Shown piece after piece: positions 1 to 5,449 of a stretch of DNA of 12,963 bases. The DNA comes from JAKIWV01 sp049800095. Its GTDB lineage: Archaea > Thermoplasmatota > Thermoplasmata > Lutacidiplasmatales > UBA184. The notes under the pieces are model-generated. The model was given only the letters and a program-made list of their open reading frames with translations. It did no database searches and had not been told where the DNA came from. The stretch spans positions 1-12,963 of the forward strand of contig JBARJD010000007.1 of NCBI GenBank assembly GCA_049800095.1, given 5' to 3'. The stretch's first letter is position 1, and the number at the start of each line of letters is the position of its first letter. A program made the translations under genes and the position numbers.

Positions 1-151
1 CCCATACTGGTCGGCCCCGCTGTACTCGTTCTGGGGTGCCGAAGGGCGGCACAGACTCCGCCGGCTCGACGAGCGCCTGGAGGGCCTGTTCCCGTTCCGG
101 GATGTGGGCGAGTACGTGTTTGTCACCCTCCGCCGCGCCCCCCGAGCGTAG
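1..151 (+). CDS. C-terminal fragment, possible SAM-dependent methyltransferase
   Basis: The 3' end of a gene that begins before the window. The frame from base 2 is open for 49 codons to a TAG at 149-151. The fragment starts PYWSAPLYSFWG, is Arg-rich in its middle and ends in a short hydrophobic strand (EYVFVTLRR). An Arg-rich stretch with a LDxxL helix followed by a final strand of the type GEYVFVTLRR resembles the last strands of type-11 class I methyltransferases, but no cofactor motif lies in the window, so that assignment is a guess. Most third codon positions are G or C, which supports real coding. A short hairpin and then a TATA box follow at once, so it is probably the last gene of its transcript. 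Confidence 0.55.
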   Translation, partial: PYWSAPLYSFWGAEGRHRLRRLDERLEGLFPFRDVGEYVFVTLRRAPRA

Positions 152-165
152 GCCGAGCCGTCGGC
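152..165 (+). other. Small GC hairpin just after the upstream gene
   Basis: GCCGA at 152-156 can pair with TCGGC at 161-165 around a GCCG loop, directly after the TAG stop. It is only a 5-bp stem with no T tract, so calling it a terminator would be weak. It lies between the end of one gene and the TATA box of the next. Confidence 0.2.
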
Positions 166-170
166 TTCGG

Positions 171-178
171 ATATTTAT
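171..178 (+). promoter_or_regulatory. Archaeal TATA box for the 202-1297 transcript
   Basis: ATATTTAT stands out in a GC-rich intergenic segment. Its centre lies about 27 nt before the GTG at 202, the distance at which archaeal transcription normally starts, so the transcript may be leaderless and begin at or next to that GTG. No purine-rich ribosome-binding site precedes the GTG, which fits leaderless initiation. I see no clear BRE sequence upstream. Confidence 0.5.
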
Positions 179-201
179 GCGACCGAGTTCCTAGGTTGCC
201 C

Positions 202-453
202 GTGCCTCGGCGATGGATTTCCGAGCGGCGGACAGTGAAGATCCTGCTCGAGCCGCATGGGGCAATCGTCGCGCTCACGATGAAGACCGACTCGATCCTG
301 TTCGTACTCACCCATCGCTTCGTCGGCTTCAAGACGATAAAAACCGCCGACAGGGTGGTCGCTCGGGCGGGGTATAGCGCCCCCGGCACCCTGGCGCTCA
401 TCTCGGAGCTGTACCACCACGACCTCGCACCGGCGACGGGCCGACTACCCTAA
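202..453 (+). CDS. Small hypothetical protein (about 70-85 aa)
   Basis: I do not recognise this protein. The frame is open to TAA at 451-453. Possible starts are TTG 196, GTG 202 and GTG 235. GTG 202 is chosen because it sits at the expected +1 of the TATA box at 171-178. From codon 235 onward about 61 of 72 codons end in G or C by hand count, as in the neighbouring genes, while the 11 codons between 202 and 235 are less biased, so GTG 235 is a serious alternative. The product has a hydrophobic patch (SILFVLTHRFVGF), basic residues around it, no cysteine and no clear signal peptide or metal site. The next gene begins 13 nt downstream, so the two are probably cotranscribed. A non-coding leader for that gene is the alternative. 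Confidence 0.42.
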   Translation: MPRRWISERRTVKILLEPHGAIVALTMKTDSILFVLTHRFVGFKTIKTADRVVARAGYSAPGTLALISELYHHDLAPATGRLP

Positions 454-466
454 AAACGGTGGGGCT

Positions 467-1297
467 TTGGCCACCAATGTGACCGGTACGGGAGAGCCTA
501 CAATCCAAGTCGAACGCCGCAAGGCTGTCTCCCGGGTCCGGATCTCGCGACCGGGGAAACTGAACGCCTTCGACCCGGACGCGGTACGGTCCCTTCGCCA
601 GGCCCTACAGGACGCGGCTCACGATCGTTCGGTCCGAGCTGTGATCCTCACAGGGGAAGGTAAGGCGTTCTCGGCCGGAGGGGATGTCTCTTCCATGCAC
701 GAGCACCTTCGGGCGGGGGACCTCGCCCGGCTCTTCAACGAACTGACCGGTGAACTCGAGCTGACCATCCGCGAGCTTCTGGGGATGAGGAAGCCGGTCG
801 TGGCGTCGCTGCCCGGAGTGGCCGCGGGCGGGGGCCTCTCGCTCGCGCTCGCCTGTGACTGGAGAATCGCCTCCACCGACACGGTGTTGATTCCGGCATT
901 CGGTGGCCTGGGTGCTGTGCCGGATGGCGGCCTCACCTACTTCCTGCCCCACTTCGTAGGGATTGGCGTCGCCCAAGAACTGTTCTTTTCGTCCAGCCGC
1001 GTATCGGCCGAGCGCGCACTCGACCTCGGGTTGGTTCACGAAGTAGTGGCGCCGGAAAAGCTGGAAGCGCGATCCTGGGCCAAGGCGGAGGAGCTGGCGG
1101 CTGGACCGACCCTTGCCTATGCCGCGCTCAAGCATCTTCTTGTGATGTCCTACGGTTCGAGCCTCGAAAGTCAGTTGGCCCTCGAGCGTCGTTATGCGAC
1201 CGAGGTCGCAGGCGGTCCGGAACTATCGGAGGGCATCCAGGCCTTCGGAGAGAAGCGGAAGCCGGACTTCCCCTCTCCGGAAGATTCCACTCCCTGA
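467..1297 (+). CDS. Enoyl-CoA hydratase/isomerase family protein, PaaG-like
   Basis: A full-length crotonase-fold protein (276 aa) that acts on an acyl-CoA thioester in the cytoplasm, either hydrating an enoyl-CoA or shifting its double bond. The N-terminal part has AVILTGEGKAFSAGGDVSSM (residues 58-77), the first oxyanion-hole segment. VAAGGGLSLALACDWRIAS (118-136) supplies the second oxyanion glycine and the CoA-binding strand. LIPAFGGLGAVPDGG (141-155) lacks the first catalytic Glu of true hydratases (Ala144 there) but has Asp153 in VPDGG, the position of the catalytic Asp in PaaG-type isomerases (family knowledge, aligned from memory). The C-terminus EGIQAFGEKRKPDF is typical. TTG 467 is chosen because GGTGGGG (458-464) could serve as its ribosome-binding site; in-frame GTG 479 is the alternative. 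It is convergent with the acylphosphatase gene, with a 9-nt gap. The exact substrate cannot be read from sequence. Confidence 0.9.
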   Translation: MATNVTGTGEPTIQVERRKAVSRVRISRPGKLNAFDPDAVRSLRQALQDAAHDRSVRAVILTGEGKAFSAGGDVSSMHEHLRAGDLARLFNELTGELELTIRELLGMRKPVVASLPGVAAGGGLSLALACDWRIASTDTVLIPAFGGLGAVPDGGLTYFLPHFVGIGVAQELFFSSSRVSAERALDLGLVHEVVAPEKLEARSWAKAEELAAGPTLAYAALKHLLVMSYGSSLESQLALERRYATEVAGGPELSEGIQAFGEKRKPDFPSPEDSTP

Positions 1298-1306
1298 CCC
1301 GGTGGC

Positions 1307-1567
1307 CTAGCGCACGTGCACCGGGGGCCGGCTACCGGCGACGGGAATCTCTTCTCGATCGACCCGGTCGATGCGGGCCAGCGGGTGCTCCATGTGGAGT
1401 GCCCGCTCAAGCTCTGCGATCGCCTCGGGCTCGCCCTCCAGTTCCGCTTCCACCGTTCCGTCGGGCCGGTTGCGGACAAACCCGCCGACGCCGAGCAGGC
1501 CGGACCGGGTCCGCACGAACTGCCGGAAGCTCACTCCTTGCACCCGGCCGATGAACCGGAACCGCAT
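1307..1567 (-). CDS. acyP: Acylphosphatase
   Basis: An 86-aa protein that hydrolyses acyl phosphates such as acetyl phosphate or 1,3-bisphosphoglycerate in the cytoplasm. The family signature is clear: GRVQGVSFRQF (residues 7-17) forms the phosphate-binding cradle with catalytic Arg15, and GFVRNRPDGTVE (29-40) carries catalytic Asn33; the usual Trp of GWVRN is Phe here. Length matches the family norm of about 90 aa. Start ATG 1567 places the first beta strand (MRFRFIGRV) directly at the N-terminus. A GTG at 1582, five codons earlier, lies about 24-26 nt from the TATA-like box at 1601-1611 and could be a leaderless start. The gene is divergent from nuoA, sharing the promoter region, and convergent with the crotonase gene. 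Confidence 0.92.
   Translation of the reverse strand: MRFRFIGRVQGVSFRQFVRTRSGLLGVGGFVRNRPDGTVEAELEGEPEAIAELERALHMEHPLARIDRVDREEIPVAGSRPPVHVR
1380..1407 (+). other. 12-bp hairpin in the overlap of convergent transcripts
   Basis: Bases 1380-1391 pair with 1396-1407 around an ATGT loop. In plus-strand RNA all 12 positions pair, two of them as G-U. In minus-strand RNA those two become C/A mismatches, so the structure favours the plus-strand transcript reading through from the crotonase gene. It lies about 80 nt after that gene's stop and inside the acylphosphatase coding sequence, in antisense. No T tract follows. A role in 3'-end formation or mRNA stability is inference; chance within coding DNA remains possible. 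Confidence 0.4.
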
Positions 1568-1600
1568 TCGTATCGGCGCCACGCCCGAGTACCCTCGGAC

Positions 1601-1611
1601 CTTAAATAAAG
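1601..1611. promoter_or_regulatory. Shared TATA-like element between acyP and nuo operon
   Basis: CTTAAATAAAG is the only strongly AT-rich stretch between the two divergent genes. Read on the minus strand it is CTTTATTTAAG, a good archaeal TATA box placed about 24-26 nt before GTG 1582 and about 38 nt before ATG 1567 of acyP. Read on the plus strand, TTAAATAA would set a start near 1632, a few bases before GTG 1637 and about 32 nt before ATG 1664 of nuoA. BRE sequences are not clear on either side. One element serving both directions is inferred from its near-symmetry and the lack of any other candidate. Confidence 0.45.
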
Positions 1612-1663
1612 CCAAAAGGTTCGAAACGTCGAGTGAGTGAGCGAGCCGAAGGAAGGTCGGAAA

Positions 1664-2029
1664 ATGGGGGCCGGAGTCACCACATTTTTGGTCTTCGCGG
1701 CCGTGGCCACCGCGTTCGGGATCGGGTCGATCCTCGGCAACCGCGCCCTCGGGGCGAAGCGACGCCGCGCCTATCTCCAAGCTCTTACGTACGAGTCGGG
1801 GCAGGAACCGGAAGGCGAGACCCAGATCGACTTCCCGACCCAGCACTATACGTTCGCGATCGTCTTTGTGGCCGTCGACGTCATCGGCTTTGTCCTCGCG
1901 CTTTGGGGCGTGAACTATCGCGCCGTCAACGAGGCTTGGCTGCCCACGTTCATCGTCTTCGGCTTCACCGCCCTCGCCATCGTCGGCATATATTACGCAT
2001 TGGTCGGCGAGCGGAGGCTGGTTGTGTGA
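1664..2029 (+). CDS. nuoA: NADH-quinone oxidoreductase subunit A-like protein
   Basis: A small membrane subunit of the complex I membrane arm next to the quinone channel, 121 aa from ATG 1664. Three membrane segments lie at about residues 6-25, 62-81 and 92-113. Between the first two is the family loop LTYESGQEPEG (41-51), with the conserved ESG (Glu44). The second helix normally carries FDVE; here it reads VDVI (71-74), so Asp72 is kept but the conserved Glu is Ile74. Trp81 of the following PWA-like motif is present. ATG 1664 follows GGAAGG (1651-1656), a partial ribosome-binding site; GTG 1637, in frame and close to the expected transcript start, would add nine hydrophilic residues. It is the first gene of the nuo operon, and its TGA overlaps the GTG of nuoB. 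Confidence 0.88.
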   Translation: MGAGVTTFLVFAAVATAFGIGSILGNRALGAKRRRAYLQALTYESGQEPEGETQIDFPTQHYTFAIVFVAVDVIGFVLALWGVNYRAVNEAWLPTFIVFGFTALAIVGIYYALVGERRLVV

Positions 2030-2649
2030 GCGGACAAACCCCCAACCCGCCCAAGACCGTTCTCCCACCGGGGGCTCCCGCGGGCCTCTCCGACCTGCCC
2101 CTCGAGGTCATCGGTCAACCCGGGGTTCCGTTCGTGGAGATCGAGACCCTCCGCGCCCGGGAATTCATCCCGGCCGCCAAGGAGGCGCTCTCCTCGCTGC
2201 TCAAGGAACAGGCCGAGGGGAAGCTCATCCGACCGGTGTTCAACTGGGCCGGCCGCAACTCGCTCTTTCCCCTGCACTGGGGGCTCGCCTGCTGCGCCAT
2301 CGAGTTCGCCGCGGCGTTTGGAGCCCGGTGGGATGCGGAGAGGTTTGGGGTGGTCCCCCGGTCCTCCCCTCGACAGTGCGACCTACTGATCGTCAACGGA
2401 ACGGTCACATGGAAAGTCGCGCACAAGCTCATCACGCTCTACGAGCAAATGCCCGAGCCCAAGTGGGCGATCGCCATGGGCAACTGCGCCACCGGAGGGG
2501 GTCCGTTCCGGACCGCCTACTCCGTCGTCCCCGGCGTGGACAAGCTCATCCCGGTCGACATCTACATCGCGGGCTGTCCCCCGCGACCCGAGAACATGCT
2601 CGACGGAATCCTGGCGCTCGAGCGACTGATCAAGGAGCGCGGCGAATAG
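2026..2649 (+). CDS. nuoB: NADH-quinone oxidoreductase subunit B (cluster N2 protein)
   Basis: The 207-aa subunit that holds the terminal [4Fe-4S] cluster N2, which passes electrons to quinone at the NuoB/NuoD interface. The four cluster cysteines are visible: adjacent Cys89-Cys90 in HWGLACCAIEF, Cys154 in GNCATGGGPF and Cys184 in YIAGCPPRPE. The core strands FGVVPRSSPRQCDLLIVNG and MPEPKWAIAMG match the family closely. About 65 N-terminal residues form a Pro-rich then amphipathic extension before the conserved core. The GTG start overlaps the nuoA stop as GTGA and follows GGAGG (2013-2017) by 8 nt. An upstream open frame continues through nuoA but is not coding there. Confidence 0.96.
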   Translation: MSGQTPNPPKTVLPPGAPAGLSDLPLEVIGQPGVPFVEIETLRAREFIPAAKEALSSLLKEQAEGKLIRPVFNWAGRNSLFPLHWGLACCAIEFAAAFGARWDAERFGVVPRSSPRQCDLLIVNGTVTWKVAHKLITLYEQMPEPKWAIAMGNCATGGGPFRTAYSVVPGVDKLIPVDIYIAGCPPRPENMLDGILALERLIKERGE

Positions 2650-2669
2650 CGCGTCACGGAGGAGCGGGA

Positions 2670-3170
2670 GTGCAGGGGGAAGCGGGAGGCACGGGGAAGA
2701 CGCACGAGCTGGCCGCGAGCCTCACGGCGAGGTTCGGGGAGCGGGTCCTCGGCGTCGACGAGTTTCCCGGTCTCCTCGGACGGGTGCGGTTCGACCCTGC
2801 GATTGCAACGGAGTTGTTTCGCATGTTCCGGGACGACCTCGGCTTCGTCCACCTCACCATGGTGGGAGCGACCGATTGGGTGGACCACCGGGAAGTGTTC
2901 TACGCCCTATGGTCGGACGTGGACAAGGTCTACGTGATGCTGTCCGCGAACCTCTCGCCCGACGCGCCGACGATCGCGAGTGCGGTGCCCATTTGGCCCT
3001 CGGCAAACGCCCACGAACGAGAGGCCTGGGACTTGGTCGGCGTCCGGTTCGAGGGTCACCCCGACCTTCGTCGCATCTTCATGCCCGAAGGATACGCCTA
3101 CCACCCCCTCCTGCGGTCGTTCAAGATCCACGAGCCCGAGGACCTGGAGGTGAAGGTGCGCAGTGACTGA
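2670..3170 (+). CDS. nuoC: NADH-quinone oxidoreductase subunit C
   Basis: The 30-kDa subunit of the hydrophilic arm, 166 aa and not fused to NuoD. It holds no cofactor and packs against NuoD and NuoB. The family signature is HEREAWDLVGVRFEGHPDLR (residues 115-134), followed by RIFMPEGYAYHPLLRSF, which corresponds to the family's usual PLRKDY ending. The first 12 residues are Gly-rich and poorly conserved. GTG 2670 is chosen because GGAGG (2658-2662) lies 7 nt ahead; a gap of 20 nt separates it from the nuoB stop. The stop overlaps the nuoD start by 8 nt, implying translational coupling. Confidence 0.95.
   Translation: MQGEAGGTGKTHELAASLTARFGERVLGVDEFPGLLGRVRFDPAIATELFRMFRDDLGFVHLTMVGATDWVDHREVFYALWSDVDKVYVMLSANLSPDAPTIASAVPIWPSANAHEREAWDLVGVRFEGHPDLRRIFMPEGYAYHPLLRSFKIHEPEDLEVKVRSD
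3147..3154 (+). promoter_or_regulatory. Perfect Shine-Dalgarno site fixing the nuoD start
   Basis: GGAGGTGA is an exact complement of the archaeal 16S rRNA tail as commonly described. It lies inside the end of nuoC, 8 nt before GTG 3163 and 17 nt before ATG 3172, which decides for the GTG as the nuoD start. Confidence 0.75.
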
Positions 3171-4308
3171 GATGTGGGTCAACATGGGGCCGCAGCACCC
3201 CATGACGCACGGCCTCTGGAACCTACGGGTACGGATCGAGGGGGAGATCATCAAGGACGTCGAGCCCGAGATGGGGTATCTTCACCGTGGAATCGAGAAA
3301 CTGTCCGAGGACCGGCACTACAACGAGATCATCACGCTCATGGACCGGACCTGCTACGTCGCCGGTCTCGCGTGGGAGCACCTGTTCATCGTCGCGGCGG
3401 AACAAGCGTTGCACATCACCCCGCCCGAACGCGCCGAGTACATCCGCGTCCTGTCGGCCGAGTTGCAGCGGATTGCGAGCCACCTGATGTGGTACTCCGC
3501 GTTCGTGCAGGACATTGGACTGCTGACCCCGTACCTATACGGGATGCGGGACCGGGACTTGGTGCTGGACCTGTTCCAGAGCTACACCGGCGGACGTCTC
3601 ACGTACGAGTACATGCGCGTGGGCGGGGTGCGCAACGACATGCCGCTCGGATTCGGCGATCGATGCCGCAAGGTCGTCGACTGGCTGATGGACCGGTTCG
3701 TCGAGTACGACCAGCTCTGCCTGTCCTCGACCATCTTTCACGAGCGATGCGATGGTCTCGGGGTCCTCCAGGCGGAGGAAGCGATTGCGTACGGAGTGAC
3801 CGGCCCGATGCTCCGCTCCGCCGGATCGCACCGGGACCTCCGGAAGGACCGCCCGTACTCGGTCTACGGCAAGCTCCAGTTCGACGTGGCCACGGCGAAC
3901 ACGGCGGACGTAACGGGCCGCTACCTCGTCCGCATGGAAGAGATGCGACAGTCGATCAAGCTCGTGCGTCAATGCCTCGATTGGCTGGACAACAACCCGG
4001 GGCCGGTGACGGCCCCGCAGCTCCCCCGGTGGCTCGGGGCGCCCTACGCACCGATCGGGAACGAGGCGTACTTGCTGAAGCGAAACTATCCGACGGGCCT
4101 CGGCTTCTCGATGATCGAGGAACCCCACGGGGAAGCCGGAGCGTACATCGTCAACGATGGCGGAGAGCACCCGTACCGCGTGAAGTTCCGATCTCCAGTG
4201 CTCATCAACATCTGGGCGGCCAAGCGCTACCTCCCCGGGTACCGCGTGGCCGACATTCCGCCGATCATGGGCAGCGTCGACGTGTGCGTCGGGGAGTGCG
4301 ACCGGTAA
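3163..4308 (+). CDS. nuoD: NADH-quinone oxidoreductase subunit D (49 kDa)
   Basis: The 381-aa subunit that forms the quinone-reduction site together with NuoB. GPQHPMTHG (residues 9-17) carries the quinone-site loop, His16 being the likely partner of the quinone headgroup; MGYLHRGIEK (37-46) follows. Tyr65 in DRTCYVAG (61-68) corresponds to the conserved quinone-binding Tyr (Tyr87 in Thermus, by family knowledge). The C-terminus ends IMGSVDVCVGECDR, equivalent to the usual GS.D.V.GE.DR end. Cys64, Cys375 and Cys379 are unusual: complex I proteins normally have no cysteines at these positions, which lie at or next to the nickel ligands of related [NiFe] hydrogenases. Length is normal. It overlaps nuoC and ends 6 nt before nuoH. 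Confidence 0.96.
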   Translation: MTEMWVNMGPQHPMTHGLWNLRVRIEGEIIKDVEPEMGYLHRGIEKLSEDRHYNEIITLMDRTCYVAGLAWEHLFIVAAEQALHITPPERAEYIRVLSAELQRIASHLMWYSAFVQDIGLLTPYLYGMRDRDLVLDLFQSYTGGRLTYEYMRVGGVRNDMPLGFGDRCRKVVDWLMDRFVEYDQLCLSSTIFHERCDGLGVLQAEEAIAYGVTGPMLRSAGSHRDLRKDRPYSVYGKLQFDVATANTADVTGRYLVRMEEMRQSIKLVRQCLDWLDNNPGPVTAPQLPRWLGAPYAPIGNEAYLLKRNYPTGLGFSMIEEPHGEAGAYIVNDGGEHPYRVKFRSPVLINIWAAKRYLPGYRVADIPPIMGSVDVCVGECDR

Positions 4309-4314
4309 GATCTC

Positions 4315-5445
4315 ATGTCGCCCGTCTCGCTGTTCTCGGTGTCGTACACCCTCTCTTCGGTTCTGCTCGCGCACATCGCGTACGTGTTTCCGGCCCCGGT
4401 CAAGGGTTGGATCACCTCGGGAAACGTGGTCCTCGGCCTGGGTGCCCTGATCTTCGGCGCGATCCTCCTTCTGGCGAGCATGATCAACACGATCATGCTC
4501 ATCTGGTGGGAACGGAAACTCCTCGGCCGCTTCATGGACCGGCGCGGCGCGATGCACGTCGGCTTTGCCGGACTGCTGCAGAACTTTGCCGACGGCCTCA
4601 AACTCTTTCGGAAGGACACGGTCCGTCCCGGCAAGGCCGACCCGCTGGGCTTCTGGCTCTCCCCCACGGCCTACATGATCTCCTCGTTGCTGATCTTTGG
4701 CATCCTGCCGATCTCGACCGGCTGGAACGGCGGCACGCTTCCGCTGACGCTCTTGCTGGCGCTCGTGATCTTCTCGTTCGCGCCGCTCTTTATCTTCCTC
4801 GGTGCGTGGGCGAGCAACAACAAATACTCCCTGCTCGGCGGAATGCGCTCCGCCGCCCAGATGATCGCCTACGAGGTCCCGATCCTCCTGGCAGTGGTGG
4901 CGGTCGTCGTAATCGCGGGTTCGTTCGACCTGACAACGATTGTGCAGGAGCAGCGCAACTACTGGTTCTGGGCCCCCCTGTTCCTTGCCCTGATCGTGTT
5001 CCTCACCGGGATGCTCGCCGAGATGGAACGAATCCCGTTCGATCTGCCCGAAGCCGAGGCGGAACTCGTCGAAGGGTGGAACACCGAGTACGGCGGCATG
5101 CTGTTCGCGTTCTTCATGCTCGCGGACTACCTGCGCGCGCTGGTCGGGAGCATCTTCGTGGTGCTCCTGTTCCTAGGCGGCTGGACCTTGCCATCGTACG
5201 TCCCCTCCGTTCTTACAAGCTTCCCGCTGGCGGGCATTTTCTGGTTCATGGTCAAGACCTACCTCGTCTTCGGACTCTTCGTGTGGGTACGGGCCTCGCT
5301 CCCGCGGATCCGAACCGATCAGCTGCTCAAACTCGGGTGGATGCGGATGGTTCCGCTCGCCCTTCTGAGCGTCGTGCTCGCCGCGCTCGTGGTGTCGGCC
5401 CACTGTCTGCCGGTCATCGGCTGCGTCCCGTCGATGGGGGGTTGA
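4315..5445 (+). CDS. nuoH: NADH-quinone oxidoreductase subunit H
   Basis: The 376-aa membrane subunit that forms the quinone channel and joins the hydrophilic arm to the proton-pumping arm. It has about eight to nine hydrophobic segments. WWERKLLGRFMDRRG (residues 64-78) and GLLQNFADGLKLFRKD (86-101) are family motifs, and MERIPFDLPEAEAELVEG (237-254) followed by EYGGMLF is the acidic loop facing the connecting arm. The loop after the first ER motif reads GAMHVGFAG (78-86), where most homologues have GPNRVGPFG, so two prolines, an Asn and an Arg are changed. The C-terminus has a Cys364-x5-Cys370 pair. The ATG start has only a weak upstream site (GGTAAGA). It lies in the middle of the operon. 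Confidence 0.96.
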   Translation: MSPVSLFSVSYTLSSVLLAHIAYVFPAPVKGWITSGNVVLGLGALIFGAILLLASMINTIMLIWWERKLLGRFMDRRGAMHVGFAGLLQNFADGLKLFRKDTVRPGKADPLGFWLSPTAYMISSLLIFGILPISTGWNGGTLPLTLLLALVIFSFAPLFIFLGAWASNNKYSLLGGMRSAAQMIAYEVPILLAVVAVVVIAGSFDLTTIVQEQRNYWFWAPLFLALIVFLTGMLAEMERIPFDLPEAEAELVEGWNTEYGGMLFAFFMLADYLRALVGSIFVVLLFLGGWTLPSYVPSVLTSFPLAGIFWFMVKTYLVFGLFVWVRASLPRIRTDQLLKLGWMRMVPLALLSVVLAALVVSAHCLPVIGCVPSMGG

Positions 5446-5449
5446 AGGA

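Noticed and set aside
175..420. Minus-strand open frame opposite the small gene at 202-453
   Set aside because: No promoter or ribosome-binding site on that side, and the plus strand shows better codon bias and a TATA box at the right distance.
1316..1640. Plus-strand open frames over acylphosphatase
   Set aside because: The minus strand carries complete acylphosphatase motifs with the catalytic Arg and Asn; the plus frames show none.
1633..2025. Upstream extension of the nuoB frame through nuoA
   Set aside because: The nuoA frame codes a recognisable membrane protein here, while the nuoB frame gives an Arg-rich sequence; GTG 2026 has a good ribosome-binding site.
2022..2669. Upstream extension of the nuoC frame through nuoB
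   Set aside because: It lies wholly over the conserved nuoB sequence, has no motif of its own, and GTG 2670 has a GGAGG site at the right distance.
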